Of a stretch of DNA of 64,000 nucleotides, positions 9,919 through 20,100 are shown in pieces. The notes under the pieces were generated by a model. That model was not told the DNA's origin. It ran no database searches and saw nothing but the letters and a program-made list of their open reading frames with translations. The DNA is from Acinetobacter sp. S54 (lineage in GTDB: Bacteria > Pseudomonadota > Gammaproteobacteria > Pseudomonadales > Moraxellaceae). Within the stretch, counting starts at the first letter, position 1, and every line of letters begins with the position of its first letter. The translations under genes and the position numbers were made by a program. Where the stretch lies: NCBI RefSeq assembly GCF_016624945.1, contig NZ_JACVUI010000003.1, positions 372,001-436,000 of the forward strand, read 5' to 3'.

Positions 9919-10638
9919 TTAATCAATCTGCCATTTTATGAAGTGCTGTTGGCCTTCTTCATCAACTTCTAGAATCATGGCTTCACCTGTTTTTTCGCGC
10001 CAGTCGCCTAAAACGATTCTAAGTTTTTGCTCTACAGGATGAATTGCAGGACGGTGAGTATGTCCATGAATCAGATAATCAATATCAGATAAAGCTTTTA
10101 AAACAGCCTGATTATTTACATCCATGATTTCATAAGATTTTTGTTGCTTATTTTCGCGACTTTTTTTGCGAAAGCCATTGGCAAGCTTTTGCCGAAAACT
10201 CAACGGGGTTTTTTTCAAAAATGCAATCAGATAAGGATTGCGAATAATCTTTTTAAATCGTTGATAAGCAAGATCATCAGTGCATAAAGCATCCCCATGT
10301 TCGAGCCAATATTGATGGCCTGCAATTTTGATAGTGTAAGTATCTGGAAGCAAAACGCCGTTAAATTGCTTTAAGAAAACCTGACCTAAAGCAAAATCTC
10401 GGTTACCCACCTGAAAATAAATTTGATTACCTGAAGCATCAAATTGCTTTAAGGCAGTAACAATTTCATCTAGCCAAGGGGCACTATAGTCATCACCAAT
10501 CCATGCATTAAACCAATCACCCAAAATATAAAGTTGGGTGTGTTTATCTTTATAATGGCAAAGTAAATCTAAAAACCCCCGAATCAATCGAGGGTGTTCA
10601 GGTGACAAATGTAAATCTGAAATAAACAGATAAGTCAC
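9919..10638 (-). CDS. lpxH: UDP-2,3-diacylglucosamine diphosphatase
   Basis: A 239-residue LpxH, the peripheral-membrane calcineurin-like phosphoesterase that converts UDP-2,3-diacylglucosamine to lipid X and UMP, the fourth step of lipid A synthesis. All metal-ligand motifs are visible: FISDLHL, GDWFNAWIGDD, GNRDFALG, LEHGDALCTDD and HGHTHRP. Length matches E. coli LpxH (240). It directly follows ppiB on the same strand with an 18-base gap, so the two are probably cotranscribed as in many gamma-proteobacteria. Confidence 0.95.
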   Translation of the reverse strand: MTYLFISDLHLSPEHPRLIRGFLDLLCHYKDKHTQLYILGDWFNAWIGDDYSAPWLDEIVTALKQFDASGNQIYFQVGNRDFALGQVFLKQFNGVLLPDTYTIKIAGHQYWLEHGDALCTDDLAYQRFKKIIRNPYLIAFLKKTPLSFRQKLANGFRKKSRENKQQKSYEIMDVNNQAVLKALSDIDYLIHGHTHRPAIHPVEQKLRIVLGDWREKTGEAMILEVDEEGQQHFIKWQID

Positions 10639-10656
10639 AAAAGATTCCGTTAAAAA

Positions 10657-11166
10657 TTATTCTGAAATAATTTTAGCAGATTCGATTACAACATTTTCTA
10701 AAGGAACATCAGCGTGATAACCGCGGTTACCTGTGCGAACATTTTTAATTTCGCTTACAACATCCATACCTTCAACAACTTTACCAAACACTGCATAACC
10801 CCAACCCTGAGCTGTTTTACCAGTATGGTTAAGGAATGAGTTGTTTTTAACATTAATGAAGAACTGAGCAGACGCAGAGTGAGGTGCTTGGGTACGAGCC
10901 ATAGCAATAGTACCTTCATCATTGCTTAAGCCATTGTCTGCTTCATTTTCGATTGAATCACGAGTAGCTTTTTCTTTGAAGTTTTCGTCCATGCCACCGC
11001 CCTGGATCATAAAACCATCAATCACACGATGGAAAATTACACCATCATAGAAACCATCACGAACATATTCCAAGAAGTTAGCAACTGTTTTAGGCGCTTT
11101 TTCAGTGTTAAGCTCAAGAACAATACGACCTTTGTTGGTGTTTAATTCGACTTGAGGAAAACTCAT
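10657..11166 (-). CDS. ppiB: cyclophilin-type peptidyl-prolyl cis-trans isomerase
   Basis: A 169-residue cytoplasmic cyclophilin (PpiB type), which catalyses proline isomerisation during folding. Active-site motifs are present: [15 protein letters not shown] (catalytic Arg), [19 protein letters not shown], and [16 protein letters not shown]. There is no signal peptide. An AGGAG ribosome-binding site lies just upstream of the ATG. It is the first gene of a ppiB-lpxH unit and is divergent from glnS. Confidence 0.95.
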   Translation of the reverse strand: MSFPQVELNTNKGRIVLELNTEKAPKTVANFLEYVRDGFYDGVIFHRVIDGFMIQGGGMDENFKEKATRDSIENEADNGLSNDEGTIAMARTQAPHSASAQFFINVKNNSFLNHTGKTAQGWGYAVFGKVVEGMDVVSEIKNVRTGNRGYHADVPLENVVIESAKIISE

Positions 11167-11334
11167 TACATAATCTCCTAATCATGGACATGAAAGCCAT
11201 GGGTTTTTTGGTTGAGAGAAGCATAAGCAAACTGTAAACTACATAGCAAGTAAAAAACGTAAATTTCTTTGATAAAAAACGAAGATTACGTTTCATTCAG
11301 TCAAATTTTAACTGTAAAGAAGTGAAATATTTAT

Positions 11335-13062
11335 ATGAAGCCAAATGATGTTGTTTCAACTGTGCCCAATTCTCCGACATCGAATACTCATGCATCTGTC
11401 GATTCTGCGCAGCAAGAACAACAGGCTGGCTTAGATTTTGTGCGTCAGGTTATTACTGATGATTTAGCCAGTGGCAAAACTAAAACAGTGGTGACTCGTT
11501 TTCCACCTGAGCCAAATGGGTATCTGCATATTGGCCATGTCAAAGCAATTTGCTTAAATTTTGGTGTGGCAGAGGAATTTGATGGTTATTGCAATCTACG
11601 TTTTGACGATACCAACCCAGATGCAGAAGAACAAGAATATGTTGATGGTATTGAAAATGACGTTAAATGGTTGGGTTTTAAATGGCAAGGTGAACCACGG
11701 TACGCATCGGGATATTTTGACCAACTTTATGCATGGGCTATTCAACTGATTGAACAAGGTAATGCATATGTCGATTTGCAAACACCTGAAGAAATCAAGC
11801 TGAATCGTGGTAATTTTGTCGAGCCAGGTAAAAACTCACCGTATCGTGATGCAACAATTGCGGAAAATCTAGAACGTTTTGAAAAAATGCGTAACGGTGA
11901 ATTTAAAGAAGGTGAAGCGGTGTTACGCGCCAAGATTGATATGGCAAGTAATAATGTACACATGCGCGACCCAATTTTGTATCGTGTTTTGCATTCTGAA
12001 CATCACCAGACGGGTGATAAATGGAAAATGTATCCGATGTATGATTATGCGCATCCATTGTCAGATGCCATAGAAGGGGTTACACATTCATTGTGTACGC
12101 TAGAATTCCAGGATCACCGTCCGTTTTACGATTGGGTCGTAGAAAAAGTTCATTCTCAAGCTGTGCCGCGTCAATATGAGTCTTCACGTTTAAATATTGA
12201 TTACACCATTACGTCTAAGCGTAAATTGCGCCGCCTGGTTGAAGGTGGTTATGTTAATGGTTGGGATGATCCACGTATGCCAACAGTGGTGGGTATGCGC
12301 CGCCGCGGTTTTACAGCAGAAGGTTTGCGTGATTTTAGCCGACGCGTAGGAGTATCAAAAACTGATGGTATTGTCGATGTGGCAATGCTGGAATTCTGTA
12401 TTCGTCAGTCTTTGGAAAATACAGCAGCACGTGGCATGGCAGTTCTTGATCCACTCAAAGTCACTTTGACCAATTTGCCTGAAGAATTGGATTTGAAACA
12501 TGCCCGTCATCCAAACGTGGAAATGGGAGAGCGTGTCATTCCATTGACTCGTGAAATTTATATCGACCGTAAAGATTTTGAGGAAGTACCACCTAAAGGC
12601 TTTAAACGTTTGGTTCCAGACGGTGAGGTGCGTTTACGTCATGCGTATGTGATTAAATGTGATGAGGTGATTAAAGATGCAAATGGTGAAGTGATTGAAT
12701 TGAAATGTTCAATTGACCCCGCTACTTTAGGTAAAAATCCAGAAGGTCGTAAGGTAAAAGGCGTGATTCACTGGGTGTCTGCAACGAAGGGGATTCCTGC
12801 GGAAGTTCGTATATATGAGCGTTTGTTTACAGAAGCAGCGCCAGATGCAGATGATGACTTTTTGGCAAATCTAAATCCTGAATCTTTAAAAGTGGTTCAA
12901 GCTTATATTGAGCCTGCATTGGCTCAGGCAAAACCTGAAGATCGTTTCCAATTTGAGCGCGAAGGTTATTTTGTAGCCGATCAATATGATCATAGTGCTG
13001 AAAAGCCTGTGTTTAATCGTATTCTTGATTTAAAAGACAGCTTCAAACCTGAGAAAAAATAA
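11335..13062 (+). CDS. glnS: glutaminyl-tRNA synthetase
   Basis: A 575-residue class I aminoacyl-tRNA synthetase charging tRNA-Gln. The HIGH-type motif is in [12 protein letters not shown] and the KMSKS-type motif is in [11 protein letters not shown] (variant usual for GlnRS). The GlnRS-specific [10 protein letters not shown] follows HIGH. The first ~35 residues are a Ser/Thr/Gln-rich extension absent from E. coli GlnS. It starts from an in-frame ATG with a GAAGTGAAA ribosome-binding region. The 3' end runs directly into a 42-bp tandem repeat; the stop codon is two bases before the first copy. Confidence 0.96.
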   Translation: MKPNDVVSTVPNSPTSNTHASVDSAQQEQQAGLDFVRQVITDDLASGKTKTVVTRFPPEPNGYLHIGHVKAICLNFGVAEEFDGYCNLRFDDTNPDAEEQEYVDGIENDVKWLGFKWQGEPRYASGYFDQLYAWAIQLIEQGNAYVDLQTPEEIKLNRGNFVEPGKNSPYRDATIAENLERFEKMRNGEFKEGEAVLRAKIDMASNNVHMRDPILYRVLHSEHHQTGDKWKMYPMYDYAHPLSDAIEGVTHSLCTLEFQDHRPFYDWVVEKVHSQAVPRQYESSRLNIDYTITSKRKLRRLVEGGYVNGWDDPRMPTVVGMRRRGFTAEGLRDFSRRVGVSKTDGIVDVAMLEFCIRQSLENTAARGMAVLDPLKVTLTNLPEELDLKHARHPNVEMGERVIPLTREIYIDRKDFEEVPPKGFKRLVPDGEVRLRHAYVIKCDEVIKDANGEVIELKCSIDPATLGKNPEGRKVKGVIHWVSATKGIPAEVRIYERLFTEAAPDADDDFLANLNPESLKVVQAYIEPALAQAKPEDRFQFEREGYFVADQYDHSAEKPVFNRILDLKDSFKPEKK

Positions 13063-13063
13063 G

Positions 13064-13189
13064 GCATTGCCTTATTTTTTCGCAAGGCCCCGCAGGATAA
13101 TTTGAGCATTGCCTTATTTTTTCGTAAGGCCCCGCAGGGTAATTTGAGCATTGCCTTATTTTTTCGCAAGGCCTCGTAGTGTAATCTGG
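13064..13189. repeat. three tandem 42-bp repeat units immediately after glnS
   Basis: Three direct copies with a strict 42-base period, each beginning GCATTGCCTTATTTTTTCG and continuing through AAGGCCCCGCAG and a TAATTTGAGC-type tail. The third copy has diverged at its end. Each unit contains a small inverted repeat (GCCTT / AAGGC) around the T-run, so each copy can fold into a short T-rich hairpin and the array may act as a serial terminator. Because 42 is a multiple of three, the opposite strand stays open as a repeated 14-residue peptide, which I regard as spurious. Confidence 0.9.
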
Positions 13190-13283
13190 TTAAATTTAAC
13201 TCAAAAGAGATCAAGTCTATTTTTTGAATAATGATACTTTGTTGTACGCAGTTAGAGGCGATCTCTGTTTCACAATTCAATCA

Positions 13284-13309
13284 AGCCTCTACCTGTAGAG
13301 GCTTTTTTA
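13284..13309 (+). terminator. isolated hairpin terminator
   Basis: Strong hairpin AGCCTCTAC / GTAGAGGCT followed by TTTTT, 220 bases after glnS and about 100 bases beyond the tandem repeats. It may end glnS read-through, or an unannotated small RNA transcribed from about 13200-13290. A shorter copy of the arm (AGAGGC) occurs upstream at 13254. The 13190-13411 stretch holds no convincing ORF. Confidence 0.8.
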
Positions 13310-13411
13310 TGGTTATTAAATGTTGATTCTTAAATTGTTGATCGTTCTTTTTTTATTCTATAACTCGAAAATCGCTATCCATCATAAAAAGTTAGTTTTG
13401 GTATTTGCCTA

Positions 13412-13942
13412 TTATTCTTTATGATCTTGTTTATAAAATAAATAAGTCGGCATTTGCATTTTAGCTTTATCGCGTAGCTTTTTCTTAATATAAAGAACAA
13501 GTGCAAAACAGGTAGTTGCAATAGTTAGATAAAAACTGTTCATATAACTCATAATAGAGCTGATATAACCCAAGGTCGTGAGTCGATTCATCATTTTTAC
13601 CACTTGAGGACTACTTTCAACGCCTGTAATTGCCCAACTACATAAGTGTTCACAATTATTAATAATCAAGTGATAATAATTTTCATGCATACGCGAACGC
13701 ATACGCCGTACGATCATACGTCCTTTATATTTTGGATTATGGTAACAACGTACATGAATTTTTTTGCCGTGGGAAAATTTTTCAAGCGTAGTAATCTCAA
13801 TGGGTTTCTTTTTAAAAAGATGCGCCAAACCTGAGTAATGGATTACACGTCCACGACCTGCGTAAATACCGTGATGGCTATAACCCAAATGCTTCACAAT
13901 AAGATGAGAACCAATGGGAAAACGTTTGATTGAATGCTGCAT
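13412..13942 (-). CDS. LRAT/NlpC-P60-like (NC domain) protein with C-terminal membrane segment
   Basis: A 176-residue protein whose first 110 residues carry the permuted papain-fold pattern of the lecithin-retinol acyltransferase-like group. HHGIYAG supplies the histidine and RGRVIHYSG follows. The nucleophile Cys is in NCEHLCSWA, a standard NCEHF-like motif. A hydrophobic segment (LTIATTCFALVLYI) near the C-terminus suggests membrane anchoring. The ATG start gives MQHSIKRFPIG; a further upstream start would be TTG. Family members act as acyltransferases or thiol hydrolases on lipids. The substrate here is unknown. It is divergent from a secreted glycosidase-like gene. Confidence 0.75.
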   Translation of the reverse strand: MQHSIKRFPIGSHLIVKHLGYSHHGIYAGRGRVIHYSGLAHLFKKKPIEITTLEKFSHGKKIHVRCYHNPKYKGRMIVRRMRSRMHENYYHLIINNCEHLCSWAITGVESSPQVVKMMNRLTTLGYISSIMSYMNSFYLTIATTCFALVLYIKKKLRDKAKMQMPTYLFYKQDHKE

Positions 13943-14111
13943 ATTCACCAGATCCAATAAAGTAAACAACTGTATTGTATTACGATGATACAGACCTGAT
14001 TATAACCATTATTGTGTGAAAGTGTTCTATAAAAGCGCAAAAATACTTACTCTGAGCATATTTTACTTGTTATTGTTCTTCGATGATTTATCCAAAAAAA
14101 AGAGTAGCAAA

Positions 14112-14882
14112 ATGTCAAAGTGGAGAAGAATCTTAAAATCCGGAGTTATTTTACCTGTTTTATCCACTTTCTTTACTCAATCAAACTATGCCAATGAACG
14201 GGTTGATTATCAACGAGTTCAATTTACTCGGGACGGAGTAGATGTTGATGTAATACAAGTCAAAAATTTATCTAAGCTTCAATTATTTTTAAATGATCAG
14301 GCACATCAGCCTTTATTAAGATTTGAAAATATTAAAAAGCAAATCAGTGCATGTCAAACATTGGATTTTGCTATGAATGGAGGCATGTATCATCCAGATT
14401 ACACTCCAGTGGGACTATACATTGAAAATAATCAACAATACATCGCACTGAATGAACAACAGGGTTTCGGAAATTTCTTTATGCAGCCCAATGGTGTCGT
14501 TGCGTGGAATGATCAACATGCTGTTATTGAAACCACTCAAGCCTTTAAATCTAGCCAATTTAAAGCAAAGTATGCAACCCAGTCTGGCCCAATGTTAGTG
14601 ATTGATGGGAAGATCAATCCGAAGTTTTTAGCAAGTTCTAAGTCGTTAAAAATTCGTAATGGTGTTGGGCTAAAAGATAATCGTCTTTATTTTGTAATTA
14701 CAAGAAATCGAGTTAATTTTTATCAATTTTCTAAGTTTTTTAAGGATAAATTGAATATAGATAATGCGCTATATTTGGATGGTTCTATATCCAGTTTATA
14801 TTTTCCTAAAATTTATCGGGAAGATCAGCGTTATCCATTAGGGCCAATGATTGCATTGCTTGATTCTAAACAGTGCCGATAA
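14112..14882 (+). CDS. secreted phosphodiester glycosidase-like (DUF2233/NAGPA) protein
   Basis: A 256-residue exported protein with a basic N-terminus and hydrophobic core ending near NYA-NE, consistent with a signal peptide cleaved after about residue 28. The body matches the phosphodiester glycosidase (uncovering-enzyme-like) family, with FAMNGGMYHPDYTPVGLYI, ATQSGPMLVIDG, RNGVGLKDNRLYFVITR and ALYLDGSISSLYFP. Catalytic residues are not well defined in bacterial members. A longer reading from a GTG adds 32 residues with no signal-peptide logic, so I chose the ATG. The role is unknown but probably periplasmic glycan or cell-envelope related (inference). Confidence 0.72.
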   Translation: MSKWRRILKSGVILPVLSTFFTQSNYANERVDYQRVQFTRDGVDVDVIQVKNLSKLQLFLNDQAHQPLLRFENIKKQISACQTLDFAMNGGMYHPDYTPVGLYIENNQQYIALNEQQGFGNFFMQPNGVVAWNDQHAVIETTQAFKSSQFKAKYATQSGPMLVIDGKINPKFLASSKSLKIRNGVGLKDNRLYFVITRNRVNFYQFSKFFKDKLNIDNALYLDGSISSLYFPKIYREDQRYPLGPMIALLDSKQCR

Positions 14883-14912
14883 CAAAAAACCGCCAACTGG
14901 CGGTTTTTATTT
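14883..14912. terminator. bidirectional hairpin terminator
   Basis: AAAAACCGCCA / TGGCGGTTTTT hairpin with T-runs on both strands between two convergent genes. Confidence 0.92.
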
Positions 14913-15143
14913 TTACTGTACAGGGTGATGATTAATTTCATTTAACTCTTTGCGGCTGTACCCACGAGATACCAGTACTTTCTTTATACCTTTGATAGTA
15001 TCTTCATCAGTTGCTTTTGCTAACGCAGAGACTAACTGCTCGTTTGTTTTACATGAACAATCATTTTCAACACAAGCAATCTGATTCTTATGCTCGTTAT
15101 TGATTTCATCTGCTGCCGAAAACAGCTTTTGCCAAAAACTCAT
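14913..15143 (-). CDS. small hypothetical protein with cysteine cluster
   Basis: A 76-residue protein I do not recognise. It has an N-terminal amphipathic start (MSFWQKLFSAADEI), then three cysteines close together (CVENDCSC), then a helical C-terminal half with GIKKVLVSRGYSRKEL. A GAAGG ribosome-binding site sits at proper distance from the ATG, and a strong terminator follows, which together support a real gene. The cysteine cluster could bind metal, but this is only a possibility. Confidence 0.65.
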   Translation of the reverse strand: MSFWQKLFSAADEINNEHKNQIACVENDCSCKTNEQLVSALAKATDEDTIKGIKKVLVSRGYSRKELNEINHHPVQ

Positions 15144-15339
15144 AGAGCCTTCACATTCAACCTAACATAGCTCGAAATATAGCCAAAATAAAATAAAATA
15201 CAAGTCAACTAAAGTGATAAAAGCAACAAATGAACTCTAAATTTTCCGATGATAATCTTTAGATTTAACGAAATTATGACAGCCCTTAGATCTTGATCTT
15301 TGATTTATATCATATTTTCATTACAAAATATTTATAAAG

Positions 15340-15368
15340 AATAAAGGGTTATCAAAAAACCCTTTATT
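15340..15368 (-). terminator. hairpin terminator downstream of trmA
   Basis: Perfect inverted repeat AATAAAGGGTT / AACCCTTTATT with a seven-base loop. The A/T ends allow termination on either strand. It lies inside a 251-base gene-free stretch in which I see nothing else. Confidence 0.75.
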
Positions 15369-15394
15369 CTAAAAGTTACATTGCAATAATTTGT

Positions 15395-16480
15395 TTAAAT
15401 TAATTCAAGCAAGACACCAGATTCAACATGATGAGTAAATGGAAACTGATCAAATAAAGCAAAGCGAATAATGCGATGAGTTTTACTTAAAGTTTTTAAG
15501 TTGTCATAGAGCGTATCTGGATTACAGGAAATATAAAGAATTCGTTTAAAACCCGTCAAAAGTTTTAAGGTTTCATCATCAATTCCTGCACGTGGCGGAT
15601 CCACAAAAATGGTGTCGAAGTTATAACTTTGGATATTTATATTGGCTTCCTGTAAACGTCTAAACTCACGCTCACCCCGATACGCCTGTGTAAATTCCTC
15701 AGCTGACAGTCGGGCAATTTGAATATTTTGAATCTGGTTTTGTTCAATATTCCATTGCGCGGCATACACTGAACTTTTAGCCAATTCAGTTGCAAGTACT
15801 CGACGAAAATGTAATGACAGAGGTAAGGTGAAATTTCCATTTCCACAATACAATTCAAGTAAGTCCTGATTCGATTCTTCAATGACATCACATGCCCATG
15901 TCAGCATTTTTTGGCAGACGTGTGCATTGGGTTGAGTAAAGCTACTCTCGATTTGTTTGTATTTAAAAGTACGACCATGCACGTTTAATTGTTCAACCAC
16001 ATAGTCATCGCCAATAATGACTTTTTGACCACGACTGCGCCCCATAATTTTAATATTCAATTTTTCAGCAAGCGATTTTGCTGCAGTTTCCCACTCAGTA
16101 TCCAGTTTTCGATGGTAAATAAGGGTAACTAACATCTCTCCACTTAAGCTTGCCAGAAAATCAGCTTCAAAAATACGTTGTAATAAAACAGGATTGGCTT
16201 TTAATTCCTGTAATAATTTCGGCATCAATTCATTAATGCTTATATCTGCAATTGGAAACTCATCCACACGAACAACTTCTTTTTGTTTTCCATCTTCAGC
16301 ACGTTCAAACATGGCATAGAACAAATCTTCATCGGTATGCCAAATACGAAACTCTGCACGCATACGAAAATATTGTTCAGGAGATTCAAAAACCTCAAGT
16401 GTAGGCGCATTAAATTCAGCAAATTGCTGAGTGATTCGTTCGACTTTACTTTGAAGCTGCTGCTGGTAAGTTTGAGACAT
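15395..16480 (-). CDS. trmA: tRNA (uracil-54 C5)-methyltransferase
   Basis: A 361-residue SAM-dependent enzyme making ribothymidine at position 54 of tRNAs. SAM-binding segment [14 protein letters not shown], the family motif [12 protein letters not shown], and the catalytic cysteine motif [11 protein letters not shown] are all present, with the general-base glutamate in [10 protein letters not shown] at the end. Length matches E. coli TrmA (366), which lacks the TRAM and Fe-S domains of RlmD. The start giving [14 protein letters not shown] is preferred over an eight-residue longer hydrophobic extension. Monocistronic. Confidence 0.94.
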   Translation of the reverse strand: MSQTYQQQLQSKVERITQQFAEFNAPTLEVFESPEQYFRMRAEFRIWHTDEDLFYAMFERAEDGKQKEVVRVDEFPIADISINELMPKLLQELKANPVLLQRIFEADFLASLSGEMLVTLIYHRKLDTEWETAAKSLAEKLNIKIMGRSRGQKVIIGDDYVVEQLNVHGRTFKYKQIESSFTQPNAHVCQKMLTWACDVIEESNQDLLELYCGNGNFTLPLSLHFRRVLATELAKSSVYAAQWNIEQNQIQNIQIARLSAEEFTQAYRGEREFRRLQEANINIQSYNFDTIFVDPPRAGIDDETLKLLTGFKRILYISCNPDTLYDNLKTLSKTHRIIRFALFDQFPFTHHVESGVLLELI

Positions 16481-16556
16481 AAATAAGAAAAATATCAAGA
16501 TCAATCAAAGCGCAAATAGTAGCAAAAAAACAGATCCACAGGGAGAAAACTTAGGT

Positions 16557-17034
16557 TTAATACGATTGTAAGACGTGTTCAATAAATGCGGATTTGTATT
16601 GTCGATAGATATCTTCCTCTAAACCTGTACAGCGTTCTTTTAAATGATTGTATTGGCGTACCAAAACAGGATTTGCATTGAGTCTATCTCTAAATGTAAG
16701 AAAAAATTCAAATACTGAACCAGTAGTGACGACTTGTAAGGCTATATCAAGTTTTTGGTCAGTAGCAATGAGCATGCAAAGTTCATAGGTTCTTAGCGTA
16801 TTTTGTTTTTCCATAAAACCTAATGGCTTTAATATATCAAGGGCGTGATTAAAACATTCAGGAGAAACTTCAATATAGATTATCTAAATCCCCTTTAGAA
16901 ACAGCATTTACAATAGACGATGAGCCAATATGCTCAATACGTGCAAAGGGAAGTCTCTCATGTATTAAAGCTTGATAATATTGAAACTGGTTTTGACATT
17001 CTGGTTGATAATCTTGAGCTTGATAAAATTTCAT
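16557..17034 (-). pseudogene. GrpB/UPF0157 family gene interrupted by a frameshift
   Basis: Two pieces in different frames add up to one GrpB-family (nucleotidyltransferase-fold) protein. The upstream piece starts MKFYQAQDYQPECQ, contains the family motif ARIEHIGSSSI (compare VEHIGSTSV) and stops at a TGA at 16870-16872, 54 residues in. The second frame picks up at once with IYIEVSPECFNHALDILKP and runs through FRDRLNANPVLVRQYNHLKE and YKSAFIEHVLQSY, a typical GrpB C-terminus. Removing one base in the GATAATC near 16880 rejoins them as GDLDIYIEVSP. This is either a recent one-base insertion or a sequencing error. The 85-residue frame starting inside the gene should not be called a separate protein. 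Confidence 0.85.
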
Positions 17035-17071
17035 GGTTATTTATATGGTGAAAATTATCATCCTAAAACAA

Positions 17072-17098
17072 ATGCCCTGAATTAAACAATCAGGGCAT
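17072..17098 (-). terminator. intrinsic terminator of putA
   Basis: Perfect 9-bp inverted repeat ATGCCCTGA / TCAGGGCAT with a T-rich tail on the minus strand, just past the putA stop. Confidence 0.85.
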
Positions 17099-17125
17099 AG
17101 TTTGAAACGATTATAGAGATATGAG

Positions 17126-20100
17126 TTATTCTGACATCGTCATTAAACTGGCATTACCACCTGCCGCTGCGGTATTAATACTAATCGCATGTTCAATGAC
17201 CAAACGCTCTAAAGGAATCATTTGTTCAGCATTTTCCATATGGGTAATGCCTACAATAGCACCTTTACGATTGGCAATTTGGATCTGTAAAGCTTGTAGC
17301 TCTTCAGTTGAACCGTGATGTAAAACTGCATCAAAATCTCCGTGCTCGACATGATCGATTTCAATAATTGCCTGACGAATTGCTTTGGGCAATTGCTGTC
17401 CAAATCTTTGTAAGAGCGGACTGTTTTGTAATAAGGCGACTTGACTGTTTACTGCAAAAATAGCCAGTATTTGATGAATCATATCTAATTCATTATTGGC
17501 AAGTGCCAAAACACGTTTTCGTGGCAACATCATATAACGGTTTGTTTCACCTGTCGGGCCTTGTAAGTCAAAAGCATGACCAACATTTATTGGAACGACA
17601 TTTGGGAACTTTTGTTGTGGATACTGTTGTTTAACCCATGCAAAGAATTCACGGAATAGGGTTAATTGCGGGAATGGCTCAGAAATTTTTTCTGCTTTAA
17701 CTCCAAAAGGAAGCTGTAACATTTTTTCTGAACAATCCGCCATTAAACGATAAAGATAAAGCGGACCACCCGCTTTAGGCCCTGTACCTGATAAACCTTC
17801 ACCGCCAAAGGGTTGTACGCCTACTACTGCACCAACGATATTACGATTAATGTAAAGATTACCAACTCCAGCATGTTGCACCACAGTATTGATAGTTTCA
17901 TCGATACGAGTATGTAGGCCCATCGTCAGACCATAACCTTTAGCATTAATGCGTTTAAGTAATTGCTGGACTTCGCCGTGTTTATAAGTAATCACATGCA
18001 AAACAGGGCCAAATACTTCACGTTCAAGATCATCGAGGTTTGGAAGTTCAATCAGCGTTGGTCGAACAAATGTCCCTTGATTGAATTCGATTTGTTGCGA
18101 GGCATCATCATTAAATATCAATTGATGTACTGGATAGCCTTTACTGCGCATTTTCTGGATATGCTGATCAATCGTTTGTTTTGCTTCAGCATCAATCACA
18201 GGTCCAATATCTGTTTTTAGGATAAATGGATTACCCATGATCAGTTGCTGCATCGCGCCTTTAAGCATAGTCACCAGTGTTTTTGCATTGTCTTCCTGTA
18301 CACATAAAATGCGCAGTGCAGAACAGCGTTGACCTGCACTGTCAAAAGCAGAGTTGACCACATCGATTACGACTTGTTCAGTCAATGCAGATGAATCTAC
18401 GATCATGGCGTTTTGACCGCCTGTTTCAGCAATCAGCGGAATGGACTGGCCAGAAGGTGATAGGCGTTTGGCAACTGCTTTTTGCAAAATTTTTGCGACT
18501 TCGGTTGAACCAGTAAACATAATGCCCTGAATCCGATCATCAGAACTTAGTTTCGCGCCAATAATTTCACCACGACCTGGTAATAATTGTAATACCTCGC
18601 CTGGAACACCTGCTTCATGAAGCAGGTGAACTGCTTGTGCTGCAATTAATGGCGTTTGTTCTGCAGGCTTGGCAATCACACAGTTTCCTGCGGCTAAAGC
18701 CGCTGCAATTTGGCCCGTAAAAATTGCTAAAGGGAAGTTCCACGGACTAATACACAGTACTGTGCCCAAAGGTTGAATGAGAGTCGTTGAATTTAGGCTT
18801 TCAATCTGGGTGGCATAGTAACGTAGAAAATCAACAGCTTCACGAACTTCGGCAATGGCATTGGCATAGGTTTTACCTGCTTCACGACAGAGCAAAACCA
18901 ACAGTTCTTGCATCCGTGATTCCATCAAATCAGCTGCTTTTTTAAGTGCAGCTGCACGTTGAATTTTTGCAGTATTTGCCCAGAGCTGTTGTGCTTGAGT
19001 GGCTGAGTTGAGTGCTACTTCTACATGCTCTAGGGTTGCTTCTTGAACATAGCCGACAATGTCCTGATGCATTGCGGGATTTAGGAGCGCTTGTGGGCTG
19101 ACATCGACCTGATGAACATTATCAGCAAGTAGCGATTTACTTTCCCAAACTTTATTTTCAAGCTGTTGAGCAGTTTCATTTAATTTTGACAATGTTGCAT
19201 CATTGGCAAGATCAAAACCTACAGAATTTTGACGCAAGTTGCCGTACAAATCATGAGGCAAAGGAATGGCAGGATGTTTTAAGCCAACCTGACCTTCACG
19301 GGCAGCGACACTGTAGATGTCTTTAAATGGTGATTGAATTAGATCTTCAATTTTTAAATTTTGATCTGCAATACGATTAACAAATGAAGTGTTGGCACCA
19401 TTTTCCAACAGACGACGTACCAAGTAGGCGAGTAAAGTTTCGTGGTTTCCTACAGGCGCATATATACGACATGGAACACCCAGTTTTTTGTTATCGCGTG
19501 AGCCGACCACTTGTTCATATAAAGGTTCGCCCATGCCGTGTAAACATTGAAATTCGTATTGCCCTGTATAATATTTTTCCGGATCTGCCAATTGATAAAT
19601 GGTCGCAAGTGATTGCGCGTTATGAGTGGCAAATTGTGGGTAAATCTGTTCTGGAGCAGTAAGAAGCTTTTTGGCGCATGCAATATAGGATAAATCGGTA
19701 TGTACTTTACGGGTAAAGACCGGGTAGTCATCCATACCATCGATTTGGGCTTTTTTAATTTCACTATCCCAATATGCGCCTTTCACTAGACGAATCATCA
19801 ACCGTTTTTGACTGCGTTTAGCCAGATCTACAACATAATCCACCACGTAAAAACAACGTTTCTGATAAGCCTGAATGACAAAACCGATACCTTTCCAGTT
19901 TGAAAGTGCAGGCTCAAAACAAAGTCGTTCTAATAATTCAAGTGAAATTTCCAGACGATCCGTTTCTTCGGCATCAATGTTTAAGCCAATGTCATATTTT
20001 TTTGCAAGCTGCGCTAGTTCAAACACCTTGCCATACAATTCGTCATGAACACGGGCAATTTGCGAACGTTGATATCGTGGATGTAAAGCGGATAGCTTAA

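Noticed and set aside
12990..13280. Minus-strand ORF with three copies of a 14-residue repeat
   Set aside because: It is the complement of the 42-bp DNA tandem repeat and runs back into glnS; the period being a multiple of three keeps the frame open by itself.
16557..16814. 85-residue stand-alone hypothetical protein
   Set aside because: Its sequence is only the C-terminal part of a GrpB-family protein that continues upstream in another frame.
19450..19764. 104-residue ORF in another frame inside putA
   Set aside because: It lies in the proline dehydrogenase coding region and is a frame shadow.
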